Source of the DNA: Burkholderiaceae bacterium
GTDB lineage: Bacteria; Pseudomonadota; Gammaproteobacteria; Burkholderiales; Burkholderiaceae_E
Reading direction: 5' to 3'
Length of the DNA: 64,000 nt
NCBI GenBank assembly: GCA_016710525.1
Contig: JADJVQ010000029.1
Span: forward strand, 18,780 to 82,779
Made by a program: the position numbers and the translations under genes
Notes under the pieces: generated by a model
Database searches by the model: none
What the model was told of the DNA's origin: nothing
What the model saw: only the letters and a program-made list of their open reading frames with translations
Part shown: positions 20,752 through 28,986 of the stretch, in pieces
Layout of the letters: each line of letters opens with the position of its first letter
Position numbering within the stretch: the stretch's first letter is position 1

Positions 20752-21516
20752 ATGCGCGATCTGAACGGCCTGGTGGCCTGGGTAACCGGTGCAGGTACCG
20801 GCATCGGCGAAGGCTCGGCCCTGGCCCTCGCCGGCGCGGGCATGCGGGTGGTGCTGTCGGGCCGGCGCAAGGCCGAACTCGAGCGGGTCGCCGCGCAGAT
20901 CGCCAAGGCCGGCGGCCAGGCGCGGATCGCACCGCTGGACGTGACGCACGCCAATGCCGTGCAGGCAGTGGTCGACGGCATCGCCGCCCAGGAGGGCCGC
21001 CTGGACGTGGTGGTCAACAGCGCCGGCCTGAACGTGCAGCGGCGCGCCTGGAAGCACCTGAGCCGCCCCGACTGGGACCAGGTGATCCGCATCGACCTGG
21101 ACGGCACCTTCTACTGCTGCCACGCAGTGCTGCCGCTGATGCGCCAGCAAAAGGGCGGCCTGATCATCAATGTCTCGTCATGGGCCGGCAAGCACGTCGG
21201 CTCGGTGACGGGCCCCGCCTACCACGCCGCCAAGCACGGCGTGAACGCGATGACCGAGAGCATCAACATCGAAGAAGGCCTGCACGGCATCCGCGCCACC
21301 GCTGTCTGCCCCGGCGAGGTGTCCACCCCCATCCTGGACAAGCGGCCCATTCCCGTCAGCACCGAAGACCGCGCCCGGATGGTCCAGTCCGAAGACTGCG
21401 GCGAACTGATGCTGTTCCTGGCCCGCCTGCCCGTCCATGTCTGCATCAACGACGTGACGATCAGCCCGACCTGGAACCGCGGCTACGTCGCGCAGGCCCG
21501 CGCGATTCCGAACTGA
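20752..21516 (+). CDS. Short-chain dehydrogenase/reductase
   Basis: A 254-residue classical SDR: TGAGTGIG cofactor motif near residue 13, NSAG near 87, SSWAGKHV serine and YHAAKHG Tyr/Lys active site near 155. The start follows a strong GGAGGAA box (20742-20748). It is followed after 16 bases by a class II aldolase-like gene, a pairing common in small sugar-acid or keto-acid pathways. Substrate unknown. Confidence 0.88.
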   Translation: MRDLNGLVAWVTGAGTGIGEGSALALAGAGMRVVLSGRRKAELERVAAQIAKAGGQARIAPLDVTHANAVQAVVDGIAAQEGRLDVVVNSAGLNVQRRAWKHLSRPDWDQVIRIDLDGTFYCCHAVLPLMRQQKGGLIINVSSWAGKHVGSVTGPAYHAAKHGVNAMTESINIEEGLHGIRATAVCPGEVSTPILDKRPIPVSTEDRARMVQSEDCGELMLFLARLPVHVCINDVTISPTWNRGYVAQARAIPN

Positions 21517-21532
21517 CCCAGGAGCTACTGCC

Positions 21533-22294
21533 ATGTCCGCCCATCTTCAGACCGAACAAACGCAGATGTCCGCCGCCGAATGGCAGGCGCGCTGCGATCT
21601 CGCCGCGCTCTACCGCATCGTCGATCACTTCGGCTGGACCGACGTCCTGGCCACCCACATGTCGGTTCGTGTGCCGGGCGAGCCCAACGCGTTCCTGATC
21701 AACCACTACCAGGAGCTGTTCCACGAGATCACCGCTTCGAGCCTGATCAAGATGGACCTCGAGGGCAATGTGCTGGGCAAGCAGGGGCGCTTCAACAAGG
21801 CCGGCTTCACCATTCACAGCGGCGTCTACAAGGCGCGCCCGGATGCCAACTGCGCGATGCACACGCACACGCGGGCCGGGGCCGGCGCGGCAATGCTGCG
21901 CCATGGGCTGCGCCCGATCAGCCAGGATGCGATGATCGTCTACGACGACATCGTCTACCACGACTACGGCATGCCGGCGTCCCAGGAAGAATGCGATGCG
22001 CTGGGCGTGAGCATCCAGGGGGGCAGCTGCGTGGTGCTGCGCAATCACGGGCTGCTGACCTTGGGGCCGACCGTGCATGGCACCCTGATGAACATGTACA
22101 TGCTCGAGCGCGCCTGCGAGCTCGAAGTCCTGGCCGCCGGCTTCAGCGAGCCGCCGGTGATGATCGACCCGGAAGTCGTCAGGCGCCTGGGAGCCGGCCT
22201 GAAGAAGGCCCGGGCCGAGCCCGCCTGGGGACTGCACGAATGGAACGCCCTGGTTCGGGTGATCGAGGGCAAGGGCTCCGACTGGCGGCAATGA
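21533..22294 (+). CDS. Class II aldolase/adducin family protein
   Basis: A 253-residue zinc-dependent aldolase-fold protein. The HTHTRAG motif near residue 108 supplies two zinc His ligands, and a third is in the VVLRNHGLLTLG block near 170. Relatives are fuculose-phosphate and ribulose-phosphate aldolases, or ketose-acid epimerases. The GGAGC ribosome site is at 21519-21523. It is cotranscribed with the SDR upstream and followed by a probable terminator. Confidence 0.85.
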   Translation: MSAHLQTEQTQMSAAEWQARCDLAALYRIVDHFGWTDVLATHMSVRVPGEPNAFLINHYQELFHEITASSLIKMDLEGNVLGKQGRFNKAGFTIHSGVYKARPDANCAMHTHTRAGAGAAMLRHGLRPISQDAMIVYDDIVYHDYGMPASQEECDALGVSIQGGSCVVLRNHGLLTLGPTVHGTLMNMYMLERACELEVLAAGFSEPPVMIDPEVVRRLGAGLKKARAEPAWGLHEWNALVRVIEGKGSDWRQ

Positions 22295-22361
22295 GCGGGC
22301 GCACAGGCGCAGTCGCGCTTGAGCGCTCTTTGGAATAAGCGGGGTATCGGCAAGCCCGCTG

Positions 22362-22389
22362 AAAGGCGTCCGCCACATGGCGCCTTTTT
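22362..22389 (+). terminator. Probable rho-independent terminator after the aldolase gene
   Basis: AAAGGCG (22362-22368) pairs with CGCCTTT (22381-22387) around a 12-base loop, followed by further T residues. It lies 68 bases after the aldolase stop and separates that unit from the ABC importer genes. Confidence 0.6.
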
Positions 22390-22464
22390 CGAAGACCCGG
22401 TATCCTGGCTCGAAGATTCGCCGCTGCCCAAGGCGAACGCCCGGGTACCCGCAGGAGACAGGCA

Positions 22465-22577
22465 ATGACGGTTGACCTCTGTGACACGCCCGTGGTGAGC
22501 CGCGCATGACGAGCGGCCCGCGTCTGATGTTCACCCGCTGGCGGCGGCCCGGCCGCTGCTCCCGCAGCACCCGCTAG
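22465..22577 (+). other. Two overlapping tiny ORFs (14 and 23 codons) before the ABC importer
   Basis: An AGGAGA box at 22453-22458 precedes ATG 22465, which opens a 14-residue frame ending TGA at 22507-22509. That stop overlaps a second ATG (22506) opening a 23-residue Arg-rich frame ending at 22577, 13 bases before the permease start. The strong ribosome site leading only to a tiny frame is odd. It may be a leader that couples translation into the permease gene, or chance. No function is claimed. Confidence 0.3.
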
Positions 22578-22590
22578 CCACTTCCAGGCC

Positions 22591-23544
22591 ATGCTTTCGT
22601 TCCTGATCAGCCGTGCGGTTCAGGCGAGCATCGTGCTGTGCATCGTGATCGTGCTGGCGTTCTGCGCGGTTCAGATGATGCCGGGAGATGCCCTGCTGGC
22701 CGCGGTGGAAGCCACCGGCAGTGTGGCCGACTCGCGCGGGCTCGACGCGGTGCGCAAGCTCTACGGCATGGATGGCAGCCCGATCGAACAGTTCTGGCGC
22801 TGGCTTGGCAAGTTCGTGCGCGGCGACTGGGGCCTGTCGATGACCACCGGCCAGGCCGTATGGGACATGTTCGTTCAGCGCGCGCCGGTCACCCTCGAGC
22901 TCTTTCTGGGCGGGCTGCTTTGGGCGCTGGTGATCGGCGTGCCGGTCGGCATGGTCTGCGCGTTCAGGCGCGGCTCGCGCCTGGACACCTGGCTGAGCAG
23001 TGCCAGCCTGGTCGGCATTGCGCTGCCGCCCACCTTCGAGGCGCTGGCCCTCATCTACCTGCTGGCGGTGCTCTTCAAGGTTCTGCCGGTCTCGGGCTAC
23101 ACCGCCTTCGCGACCGATCCCTGGGCCAACATCCAGTCGATGCTGATGCCGACCTTCGTGGTGGGTTCGCACCTGGCCGGGGTACTGGCCCGCTACGTGC
23201 GTTCCAGTTTGCTCGACAATCTGCGCCAGGACTTCATCCGCACTGCCCGCTCCAAAGGTCTGAGCGAAGTCCAGATCCTGTTCCGGCATGCGGTCAAACC
23301 CTCGATGATCCCCATCGTCACGGTGCTGGGCTTCACCTTCGGGGGGATGCTGGCGGGCTCGTTCATCATCGAGGTGATCTTCGCCCTGCCCGGCATCGGC
23401 CGCATGGCGGTCGACTCCATCTTCGAAAAAGACTTCCCGGTGATCCAGGCGGTGCTGGTCATTGCCTCGGTCAATGTGCTGGTGGTGAATTTTCTGGTCG
23501 ACATCGCGTATGCGGCCCTCGACCCCCGGATCAGGCTGCGATAG
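22591..23544 (+). CDS. Dipeptide/opine-type ABC transporter permease 1 (DppB/OppB family)
   Basis: A 317-residue inner-membrane permease with about six helices. VVLAFCAVQMMPGD near residue 28 is the N-terminal DppB signature, and the EAA loop (FIRTARSKGLSEVQILFRHAVKPS near 215) contacts the ATPase. It is the first intact gene of the order permease-permease-ATPase-ATPase-binding protein, which imports peptides, opines, nickel or glutathione-like solutes. Confidence 0.9.
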   Translation: MLSFLISRAVQASIVLCIVIVLAFCAVQMMPGDALLAAVEATGSVADSRGLDAVRKLYGMDGSPIEQFWRWLGKFVRGDWGLSMTTGQAVWDMFVQRAPVTLELFLGGLLWALVIGVPVGMVCAFRRGSRLDTWLSSASLVGIALPPTFEALALIYLLAVLFKVLPVSGYTAFATDPWANIQSMLMPTFVVGSHLAGVLARYVRSSLLDNLRQDFIRTARSKGLSEVQILFRHAVKPSMIPIVTVLGFTFGGMLAGSFIIEVIFALPGIGRMAVDSIFEKDFPVIQAVLVIASVNVLVVNFLVDIAYAALDPRIRLR

Positions 23545-23547
23545 CGC

Positions 23548-24459
23548 ATGAACTCGGCGACGACTCGGATGAACACGACAAGCCTGGAAGCCCTGCCCTC
23601 GCTCGCGCCCCCCTTGCGCGAACGGATCAGGAACCTGGTTGCCGCGCTCTGGAGTTCCCGCGGCTCAGTACGCTTCGGCATGGTCACCATCGCGGTGCTG
23701 ATCCTGGTGAGCTTGCTCGCGCCTCACATCGCGCCCTACGGGGTCGATCAACAGGACCTGGCCAATGTGCTGGCGCGGCCCAATGCACGGCACTGGCTGG
23801 GTACCGACAATCTCGGGCGCGACCTGTTCACCCGCATCCTGTGGGGCGGCCGGATACCGCTGCTGGTGGCGGCGGTGGCGACACTGGTGGCCGCCTCGCT
23901 GGGCATCACGATCGGCCTGATCGCCGGCCTTGCCGGTGGCTGGCTGGACGCGCTGCTGATGCGCACCGCCGACGCCTTCATCTGCTTTCCCGCCCTGGTC
24001 TTCACACTGGTGCTGGCCGCCATGATCGGTCCGGGCATCCACAACGTGATCCTGTCTTTCGCTGTGTTCGGCTGGACCGGCTTTGCCCGCATCACCCGAG
24101 GCCAGGTGATGGTGGTGCGCGAGCTTCAATACATCGAAGCGGCCCGCGCGATCGGCATGTCGCGCACCCGGCTGCTGCGCCATCATGTGTTTCCCAATGT
24201 GCTCGCGCCACTGATCGTCGCGTGCTCGCTCACCGCCGGCGGCGCCATCCTGGTCGAAGCCAGCGCCTCCTTTCTGGGCGTCGGTGTGCAGCCGCCCACC
24301 GCGAGCTGGGGACGTGAACTGCTCACCGGGTTTCGTCTGCTCGAACAGGCGCCGCAGATCGCCTTCGCCTCCGGGCTGATGGTCACCCTGGCGGTGCTGG
24401 CCTTCAATTTCGTGGGCGACGGACTTCGCGATCTGCTCGACCCGCGGGTGGAACGATGA
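23548..24459 (+). CDS. Dipeptide/opine-type ABC transporter permease 2 (DppC/OppC family)
   Basis: A 303-residue permease partner. HWLGTDNLGRDLFTRILWGGR near residue 80 is the classic DppC/OppC motif and YIEAARAIGMSRTRLLRHHVFPN is the EAA loop. It begins three bases after the first permease, and its end overlaps the ATPase start as ATGA, so the genes are translationally coupled. The start at 23548 is used; an in-frame ATG lies eight codons later. Confidence 0.9.
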   Translation: MNSATTRMNTTSLEALPSLAPPLRERIRNLVAALWSSRGSVRFGMVTIAVLILVSLLAPHIAPYGVDQQDLANVLARPNARHWLGTDNLGRDLFTRILWGGRIPLLVAAVATLVAASLGITIGLIAGLAGGWLDALLMRTADAFICFPALVFTLVLAAMIGPGIHNVILSFAVFGWTGFARITRGQVMVVRELQYIEAARAIGMSRTRLLRHHVFPNVLAPLIVACSLTAGGAILVEASASFLGVGVQPPTASWGRELLTGFRLLEQAPQIAFASGLMVTLAVLAFNFVGDGLRDLLDPRVER

Positions 24460-25484
24460 TCGCCGTCGGCGCACCCGCCGACGCCGTGCCCGCGTCGGCC
24501 GCGGACCTGCTGCGTGTGACCGATCTGGCCGTCGAATTCCGTACCCGGCGGGGCGTGGTCCACGCGGTCGACGGCATCTCGTTCGATGTGCAGGCCGGCG
24601 AGGTGGTCGCGCTGGTGGGCGAAAGCGGCTGCGGCAAGAGCGCGACCGCGTATTCCATCCTGCGCCTGATCGCCGACCCCGGGCGCATCAGCGCCGGCCA
24701 GGTGCGATTCGAGGGCACCGACCTGCTGGGCCTGAGCGATGAAGCGATCCGTGGCGTGCGCGGCAATCGCATCTCGATGGTGTTCCAGGAGCCGATGTCC
24801 AGCCTGAACCCGGTGCAGCGCATCGGCGACCAGGTCGCCGAGCCCCTGACCCAGCACCGCCTGGCCAATCGGGCACAAGCCTGGGCGCGTGCCGCGGAGC
24901 TGCTGCGACGGGTGAACATCCCCGATCCCGAGGCACGCCTGCGCGACTACCCCCACCAGTTCAGCGGCGGCATGCGCCAGCGGGTCATGATCGCGATCGC
25001 GATGGCCTGCGCACCGCGCCTGATCATCGCCGACGAACCCACCACCGCCCTGGACGTGACGGTGCAGGCGCAGATCATCGAACTGCTCAAGGCCGCGGTC
25101 CAGGCCGACGCCACCGGGCTGCTGCTGATCACCCACAACCTGGCGGTGGTGGCGCGCTACGCCGACCGTGTCAACGTCATGTACGGCGGGCGCATCGTCG
25201 AATCGGCCAGCGCCGACGATCTGTTCGCCCATCCGGGCCATCCGTATACCCTGGGCCTGCTCAATTCGGTGCCCACCCTCGATCAGTCGCATGGCGCGCA
25301 GCTCATCCCGATCACAGGGCAGCCTTTCGATCCGCTGCAACGGCCATCAGGATGCTTTCACCCGCGCTGCCCGCAGGCGAACGATCGCTGTCGTGCGCAG
25401 TCCCCGCCGGTCTTCGAATCGCGCGCCGGTCACCGTGTCGTCTGCTGGCTGGCGGCGCGCCGGTTCCAGGGGGGGCCGGCGTGA
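24456..25484 (+). CDS. ABC transporter ATP-binding protein (DppD/OppD family)
   Basis: A 342-residue ATPase with complete motifs: Walker A GESGCGKSATAYS near residue 52, signature FSGGMRQRV near 167, Walker B LIIADEPTTALD near 185 and H-loop LLITHNL. The C-terminal oligopeptide-transporter extension includes a Cys-rich CFHPRCPQANDRC block, the iron-sulfur-like motif of DppD/OppD. It uses ATP hydrolysis to drive the import complex. Its stop overlaps the GTG start of the damaged second ATPase gene. Confidence 0.92.
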   Translation: MIAVGAPADAVPASAADLLRVTDLAVEFRTRRGVVHAVDGISFDVQAGEVVALVGESGCGKSATAYSILRLIADPGRISAGQVRFEGTDLLGLSDEAIRGVRGNRISMVFQEPMSSLNPVQRIGDQVAEPLTQHRLANRAQAWARAAELLRRVNIPDPEARLRDYPHQFSGGMRQRVMIAIAMACAPRLIIADEPTTALDVTVQAQIIELLKAAVQADATGLLLITHNLAVVARYADRVNVMYGGRIVESASADDLFAHPGHPYTLGLLNSVPTLDQSHGAQLIPITGQPFDPLQRPSGCFHPRCPQANDRCRAQSPPVFESRAGHRVVCWLAARRFQGGPA

Positions 25485-26457
25485 TCGAGCGCGCCCGCGG
25501 GTGGGCGCAGGCCGCTCGCTGTTTCGCGGGCACCCGCGCCGCTGGTCGCGGTCACGGCGTGAGCCTCCCTCGCCAAGGGCGAAACGCCGGGCGGTCGGTG
25601 GGCGGCGCGGCAAGTCCCGCTGGGCCGCGCCTCTGCGCTGGTGCGCCGCAGCAGGGCCGGAGATGTTCGACGGGGTCGACCGTGCCGCCGAGCGCCCTGC
25701 GCCTCGGCGGCGCATCCAGATGGTGTCGCGGTTCAGCTCGCTGAATCCGCGGCTCACGGTAGGGCAGACAGTCGCCGAACCTATCATCGTCCACGGCCTT
25801 GCGCGCGAACACGAACTCAGCGGGCAGGTGGCCGAGCTGTTCGAACTGGTGGGCCTGAGCCCCAATACCTTGAACCGCTATCCGCACGAATTCAGCGGGC
25901 GGCCAGCGCCAGCGCGTCGGCATTGCACGCGCGCTGGCGGCGACCGGAACTGCTGGTCTGCGACGAACCGGTCTCCTCGCTCGACGTGTCGATCCAGGCC
26001 CAGATCGTCAACCTGTTCGAGTCCTTGCGCACGCGCCTCGGGCTGGGCTATCTGTTCGTTTCGCACGACCTGGCGGTGGTTCGCCATCTCAGCGACCGGG
26101 TCGCGGTGATGTACCTCGGGCGAATCGTCGAGGTGGCCGGCAAGCGCGAGCTCTATCAGAGTCCGCTGCACCCCTACACGCAGCTGCTGCTCGAGACCAT
26201 TCCCACCACCAATCGTGCCTGGAAAAACAGCGCGGCCCCACCCGCCTGCAGGGCGAACTGCCCAGCCCCTGAACCCGCCCGCCGGCTGCGGATTTCATCC
26301 GCGCTGCCCGAAGGCGATGGACGTCTGCCGCACGCAAATGCCCGAGCCTGTGCAGCAGGCGGGCGGGCGCTGGGTGGCCTGCCACTTGTTCGAACCGTCG
26401 GCGAGCGCGGTCTCGCCTGCCCCTGTGATCAATCGAGGAGCTCAGCATGGATCGTGA
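25481..26457 (+). pseudogene. DppF/OppF-type ABC ATP-binding gene with multiple small indels
   Basis: Homology to DppF is continuous but jumps between all three frames. LFRGHPRRW and LAKGET mark the 5' part; the Walker A region (about 25570-25610) is garbled; IQMV joins RFSSLNPRLTVGQT with two residues missing; VGLSPNTLNRYPHEFSG precedes a one-base gain at 25897-25899; another G is extra at 25939-25940; LLVCDEPVSSLDVSIQAQ (Walker B) and FVSHDLAVVRHLSDR are intact; A and C runs near 26223 and 26267 are each one base short before the final CGFHPRCPKAMDVC block. No frame can give a working ATPase. Either the gene is decayed or this patch of sequence is poor. GTG 25481 overlaps the preceding stop. 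Confidence 0.8.
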
Positions 26458-28084
26458 ACGCAGAGATACCCTTCAAAAGCTCGCCGGCGCGGCCGGCGCG
26501 GCGGCTATCCCGATGGCCCGCCCGGCCCAGGCGCAGACGGTCGAAAAACTCGCCGATCAGGTCTACACCAAGCTCGACCCGGCCGACAAGCCGGTGCGGG
26601 GCGGCACCTTGCGGCTGGCGGCGCCGCTGTACATCGGCAACATGAACCCCAACCGCTGGCCGGTGAACGACTGGGTGTCGCTCAGCTATTTCCACGAAAA
26701 ACTGATGGTCAACGACGGCGGCTACCTGCCGACGGTGCCCTACATTGCCCAGTCGATCGTTCGCGAGAGCCCCAAGGTGGCGATGCTGACCCTGCGCAGC
26801 GGCATCCAGTTTCACGACGGCACGCCGCTGAACGCCGAAGCGATCAAGTACATGTTCGAGTGGATCCGCAAGCCCGAAAACGCCGCCTGGACGATCGGCT
26901 CGCTGGCCGATCTCGAGAGTGTCGAGGTGGCCGGACCGTTGAAGGTGCGCTTCAACCTCAAGCAGCCCTGGGCGGCCTTCGAGGGGGTTCTTTCGGGTGC
27001 CGTCGGTTATGTGCTGTCCCAGGTGGCGCTGCAGCAGGATCCCCGGCGTTTCGAATCGACCGCGCCCAAGGGGCTCGGGCCTTACACCGTCGAGGAGGCC
27101 AGCCCCGGAAATCACCTCAGGCTCAAGCGCAATCCCAACTGGTGGCTGGCCAAGGCGCTGGGTCGCCCTGAGATGCCGTACTTCGACGGCATTCAGATCT
27201 CGGTGATCCCCGATCCCTCGGTGCGGCTGGCCAATTTTCGTGCGGGAGCGCTCGACATCCTGAGCCTGGACAAGACCCAATACCCGACGGTATACAACGA
27301 CAAGAACTTCGATGTGCATGTGCTGCCGGCCAATCACTCGGCCGCTTACCGCTTCAATGCCGCCAAAGGCCCCTGTGCCGACATCCGGGTGCGCAAGGCC
27401 ATCAGCCATGCGATCGACCGCAAGGCCCTGATCGAAGGCACCCAGTTCGGGCTGGCACGGCCCGCCAGCGGGCTGTATCCGGAAGACCACTGGGCGCACA
27501 ACCCCACGCTCAAACCGGTTTCCTTCGACCAGAAGTTCTCCCGCGACATGCTGGCGCAGGCCGGCCTCGAGAAGGGCCTGACGATCAGGGGCTATGTGGT
27601 CAACACCGCCTCGGCGGTGCAGGTGGCCGAGGCGGTCAAGAACATGCTGGGTCAGGTCGGCATCAACTGGCAGGTCGACGCGCTGGCGCCGGTGGCCGCG
27701 GCCGCGCGGCGCGAAGCGGGCGACTACGACATGGCGACCGGCGGCTGGAGTTTCGTGCTCGACCCCGACCTCTCGATGAGTGGCCTCTATCACCCCAACG
27801 GCAACTTCTCGCAAGGCCGCCCGAACGACCCCGAAAGACTGGCGCAGATCGAGGCGGCACGCCACGAACTGTCGATCGAGAAACGCCGCACTCTCTACCA
27901 TGCACTCGAAAAACGGGTAGCCGATGAATACCTCGACGCCTGGCTGTGGTGGGAGCTCTCGGTCACCGCCTACCAAAAATGGATCCGCGGCATGAGCTAC
28001 AACGGCAACGTGCGATACAAGGAGTCATGGTGGTTCACCCATCCGCTCTGGTTCGCCGAAGGCAAACCAGGAAAACTCGGCTGA
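26447..28084 (+). CDS. ABC transporter substrate-binding protein, family 5 (DppA/OppA type)
   Basis: A 545-residue periplasmic solute-binding protein. The N-terminus (RERRDTLQKLAGAAGAAAIP...AQAQ) looks like a Tat-type leader with the RR pair near residue 5. Family 5 blocks include LRSGIQFHDGTPLNAEAIKYMFE, YFDGIQISVIPDPSVRLANFRAG and VRKAISHAIDRKALIEG. It would deliver a peptide, opine or similar solute to the upstream permeases. The gene overlaps the 3' end of the damaged ATPase gene by 11 bases. Placement of the binding protein last is less usual. The downstream dioxygenase (14-base gap) hints that the solute is its substrate (inference). Confidence 0.9.
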   Translation: MDRERRDTLQKLAGAAGAAAIPMARPAQAQTVEKLADQVYTKLDPADKPVRGGTLRLAAPLYIGNMNPNRWPVNDWVSLSYFHEKLMVNDGGYLPTVPYIAQSIVRESPKVAMLTLRSGIQFHDGTPLNAEAIKYMFEWIRKPENAAWTIGSLADLESVEVAGPLKVRFNLKQPWAAFEGVLSGAVGYVLSQVALQQDPRRFESTAPKGLGPYTVEEASPGNHLRLKRNPNWWLAKALGRPEMPYFDGIQISVIPDPSVRLANFRAGALDILSLDKTQYPTVYNDKNFDVHVLPANHSAAYRFNAAKGPCADIRVRKAISHAIDRKALIEGTQFGLARPASGLYPEDHWAHNPTLKPVSFDQKFSRDMLAQAGLEKGLTIRGYVVNTASAVQVAEAVKNMLGQVGINWQVDALAPVAAAARREAGDYDMATGGWSFVLDPDLSMSGLYHPNGNFSQGRPNDPERLAQIEAARHELSIEKRRTLYHALEKRVADEYLDAWLWWELSVTAYQKWIRGMSYNGNVRYKESWWFTHPLWFAEGKPGKLG

Positions 28085-28098
28085 CAGGAGGCCGCGCC

Positions 28099-28983
28099 AT
28101 GTCCATCGCAATCCGTCCCATCCATCCGGTGTTCGCCGGCGAAGTCTCGGGCATCGACCTGACCCGGGAGCTTAGCCCTGAGCAGGTGCAGGCGCTGGAA
28201 GCCGGCATGGACCGCTATGCGGTACTGCTCTACCGCGACCAGCCGCTCACCGACGAGCAGCAGATGGCCTTCAGCCGCCATTTCGGCCCGCTCGAGAACG
28301 CGCGCGGCGGCAACATCCCCATCAAGACCGAAGACCGGCGTCTGAGCGAGGGCATGAACGACGTCTCCAATCTGGGCAAGGACGGCCGCCCGCTGGCACG
28401 CGACAGCCGCCAGCGCCTGTTCAACATCGGCAACATGCTGTGGCACTCCGACAGCTCGTTTCGAGCGATACCGGCGAAGTACTCGCTGCTGTCGGCGCGC
28501 ATCGTCAACCCGGTGGGCGGCAATACCGAGTTCGCCGACATGCGGGCTGCCTACGACGCGCTGGACGGCGGTCTGAAGGCCGAAATCGAAGACCTGGTCT
28601 GCGAACACTCGCTGATGTATTCGCGCGGCGCGCTGGGTTTTCCCGACTTCACCGACGAGGAAAAGGCCCTGTTCAAACCGGTCCGCCAGCGCCTGGTACG
28701 CACCCACCCGATCACCGGGCGCAAGTCACTGTATCTTTCCTCGCACGCGGGAACCATCATCGGCATGCCCACGCCCGAGGCCCGCATGCTGCTGCGCGAC
28801 CTCAACGAGCATGCCACTCAGGAGCGCTTCGTGCATGTCCACCGCTGGCGATTGCACGACCTGATCATGTGGGACAACCGCCAGACCATGCACCGGGTTC
28901 GCCGTTTCGACGAGAGCCAGCCGCGCGACGTGCGGCGCACCACGGTCGCCGGCGATGCGATGACGGTCGCGCAGGCCGCCTGA
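28099..28983 (+). CDS. TfdA-like 2-oxoglutarate-dependent dioxygenase, copy 2
   Basis: A 294-residue Fe(II)/2-oxoglutarate dioxygenase. LWHSDSSF near residue 117 gives the His-x-Asp ligands, TMHRVRRFD near 267 the distal His, and RRTTVAGDA the 2-oxoglutarate Arg region. The N-terminus (IHPVFAGEVSGIDL), NTEFADMRAAYDAL and LLRDLNEHATQERFVHVHRW blocks are close to 2,4-D dioxygenase TfdA as I remember it, closer than to TauD. Ether cleavage of an aryloxy or alkoxy acid is therefore plausible, but is not shown by sequence alone. It starts after CAGGAGG and ends three bases before the GMC gene. Confidence 0.87.
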   Translation: MSIAIRPIHPVFAGEVSGIDLTRELSPEQVQALEAGMDRYAVLLYRDQPLTDEQQMAFSRHFGPLENARGGNIPIKTEDRRLSEGMNDVSNLGKDGRPLARDSRQRLFNIGNMLWHSDSSFRAIPAKYSLLSARIVNPVGGNTEFADMRAAYDALDGGLKAEIEDLVCEHSLMYSRGALGFPDFTDEEKALFKPVRQRLVRTHPITGRKSLYLSSHAGTIIGMPTPEARMLLRDLNEHATQERFVHVHRWRLHDLIMWDNRQTMHRVRRFDESQPRDVRRTTVAGDAMTVAQAA

Positions 28984-28986
28984 GCC

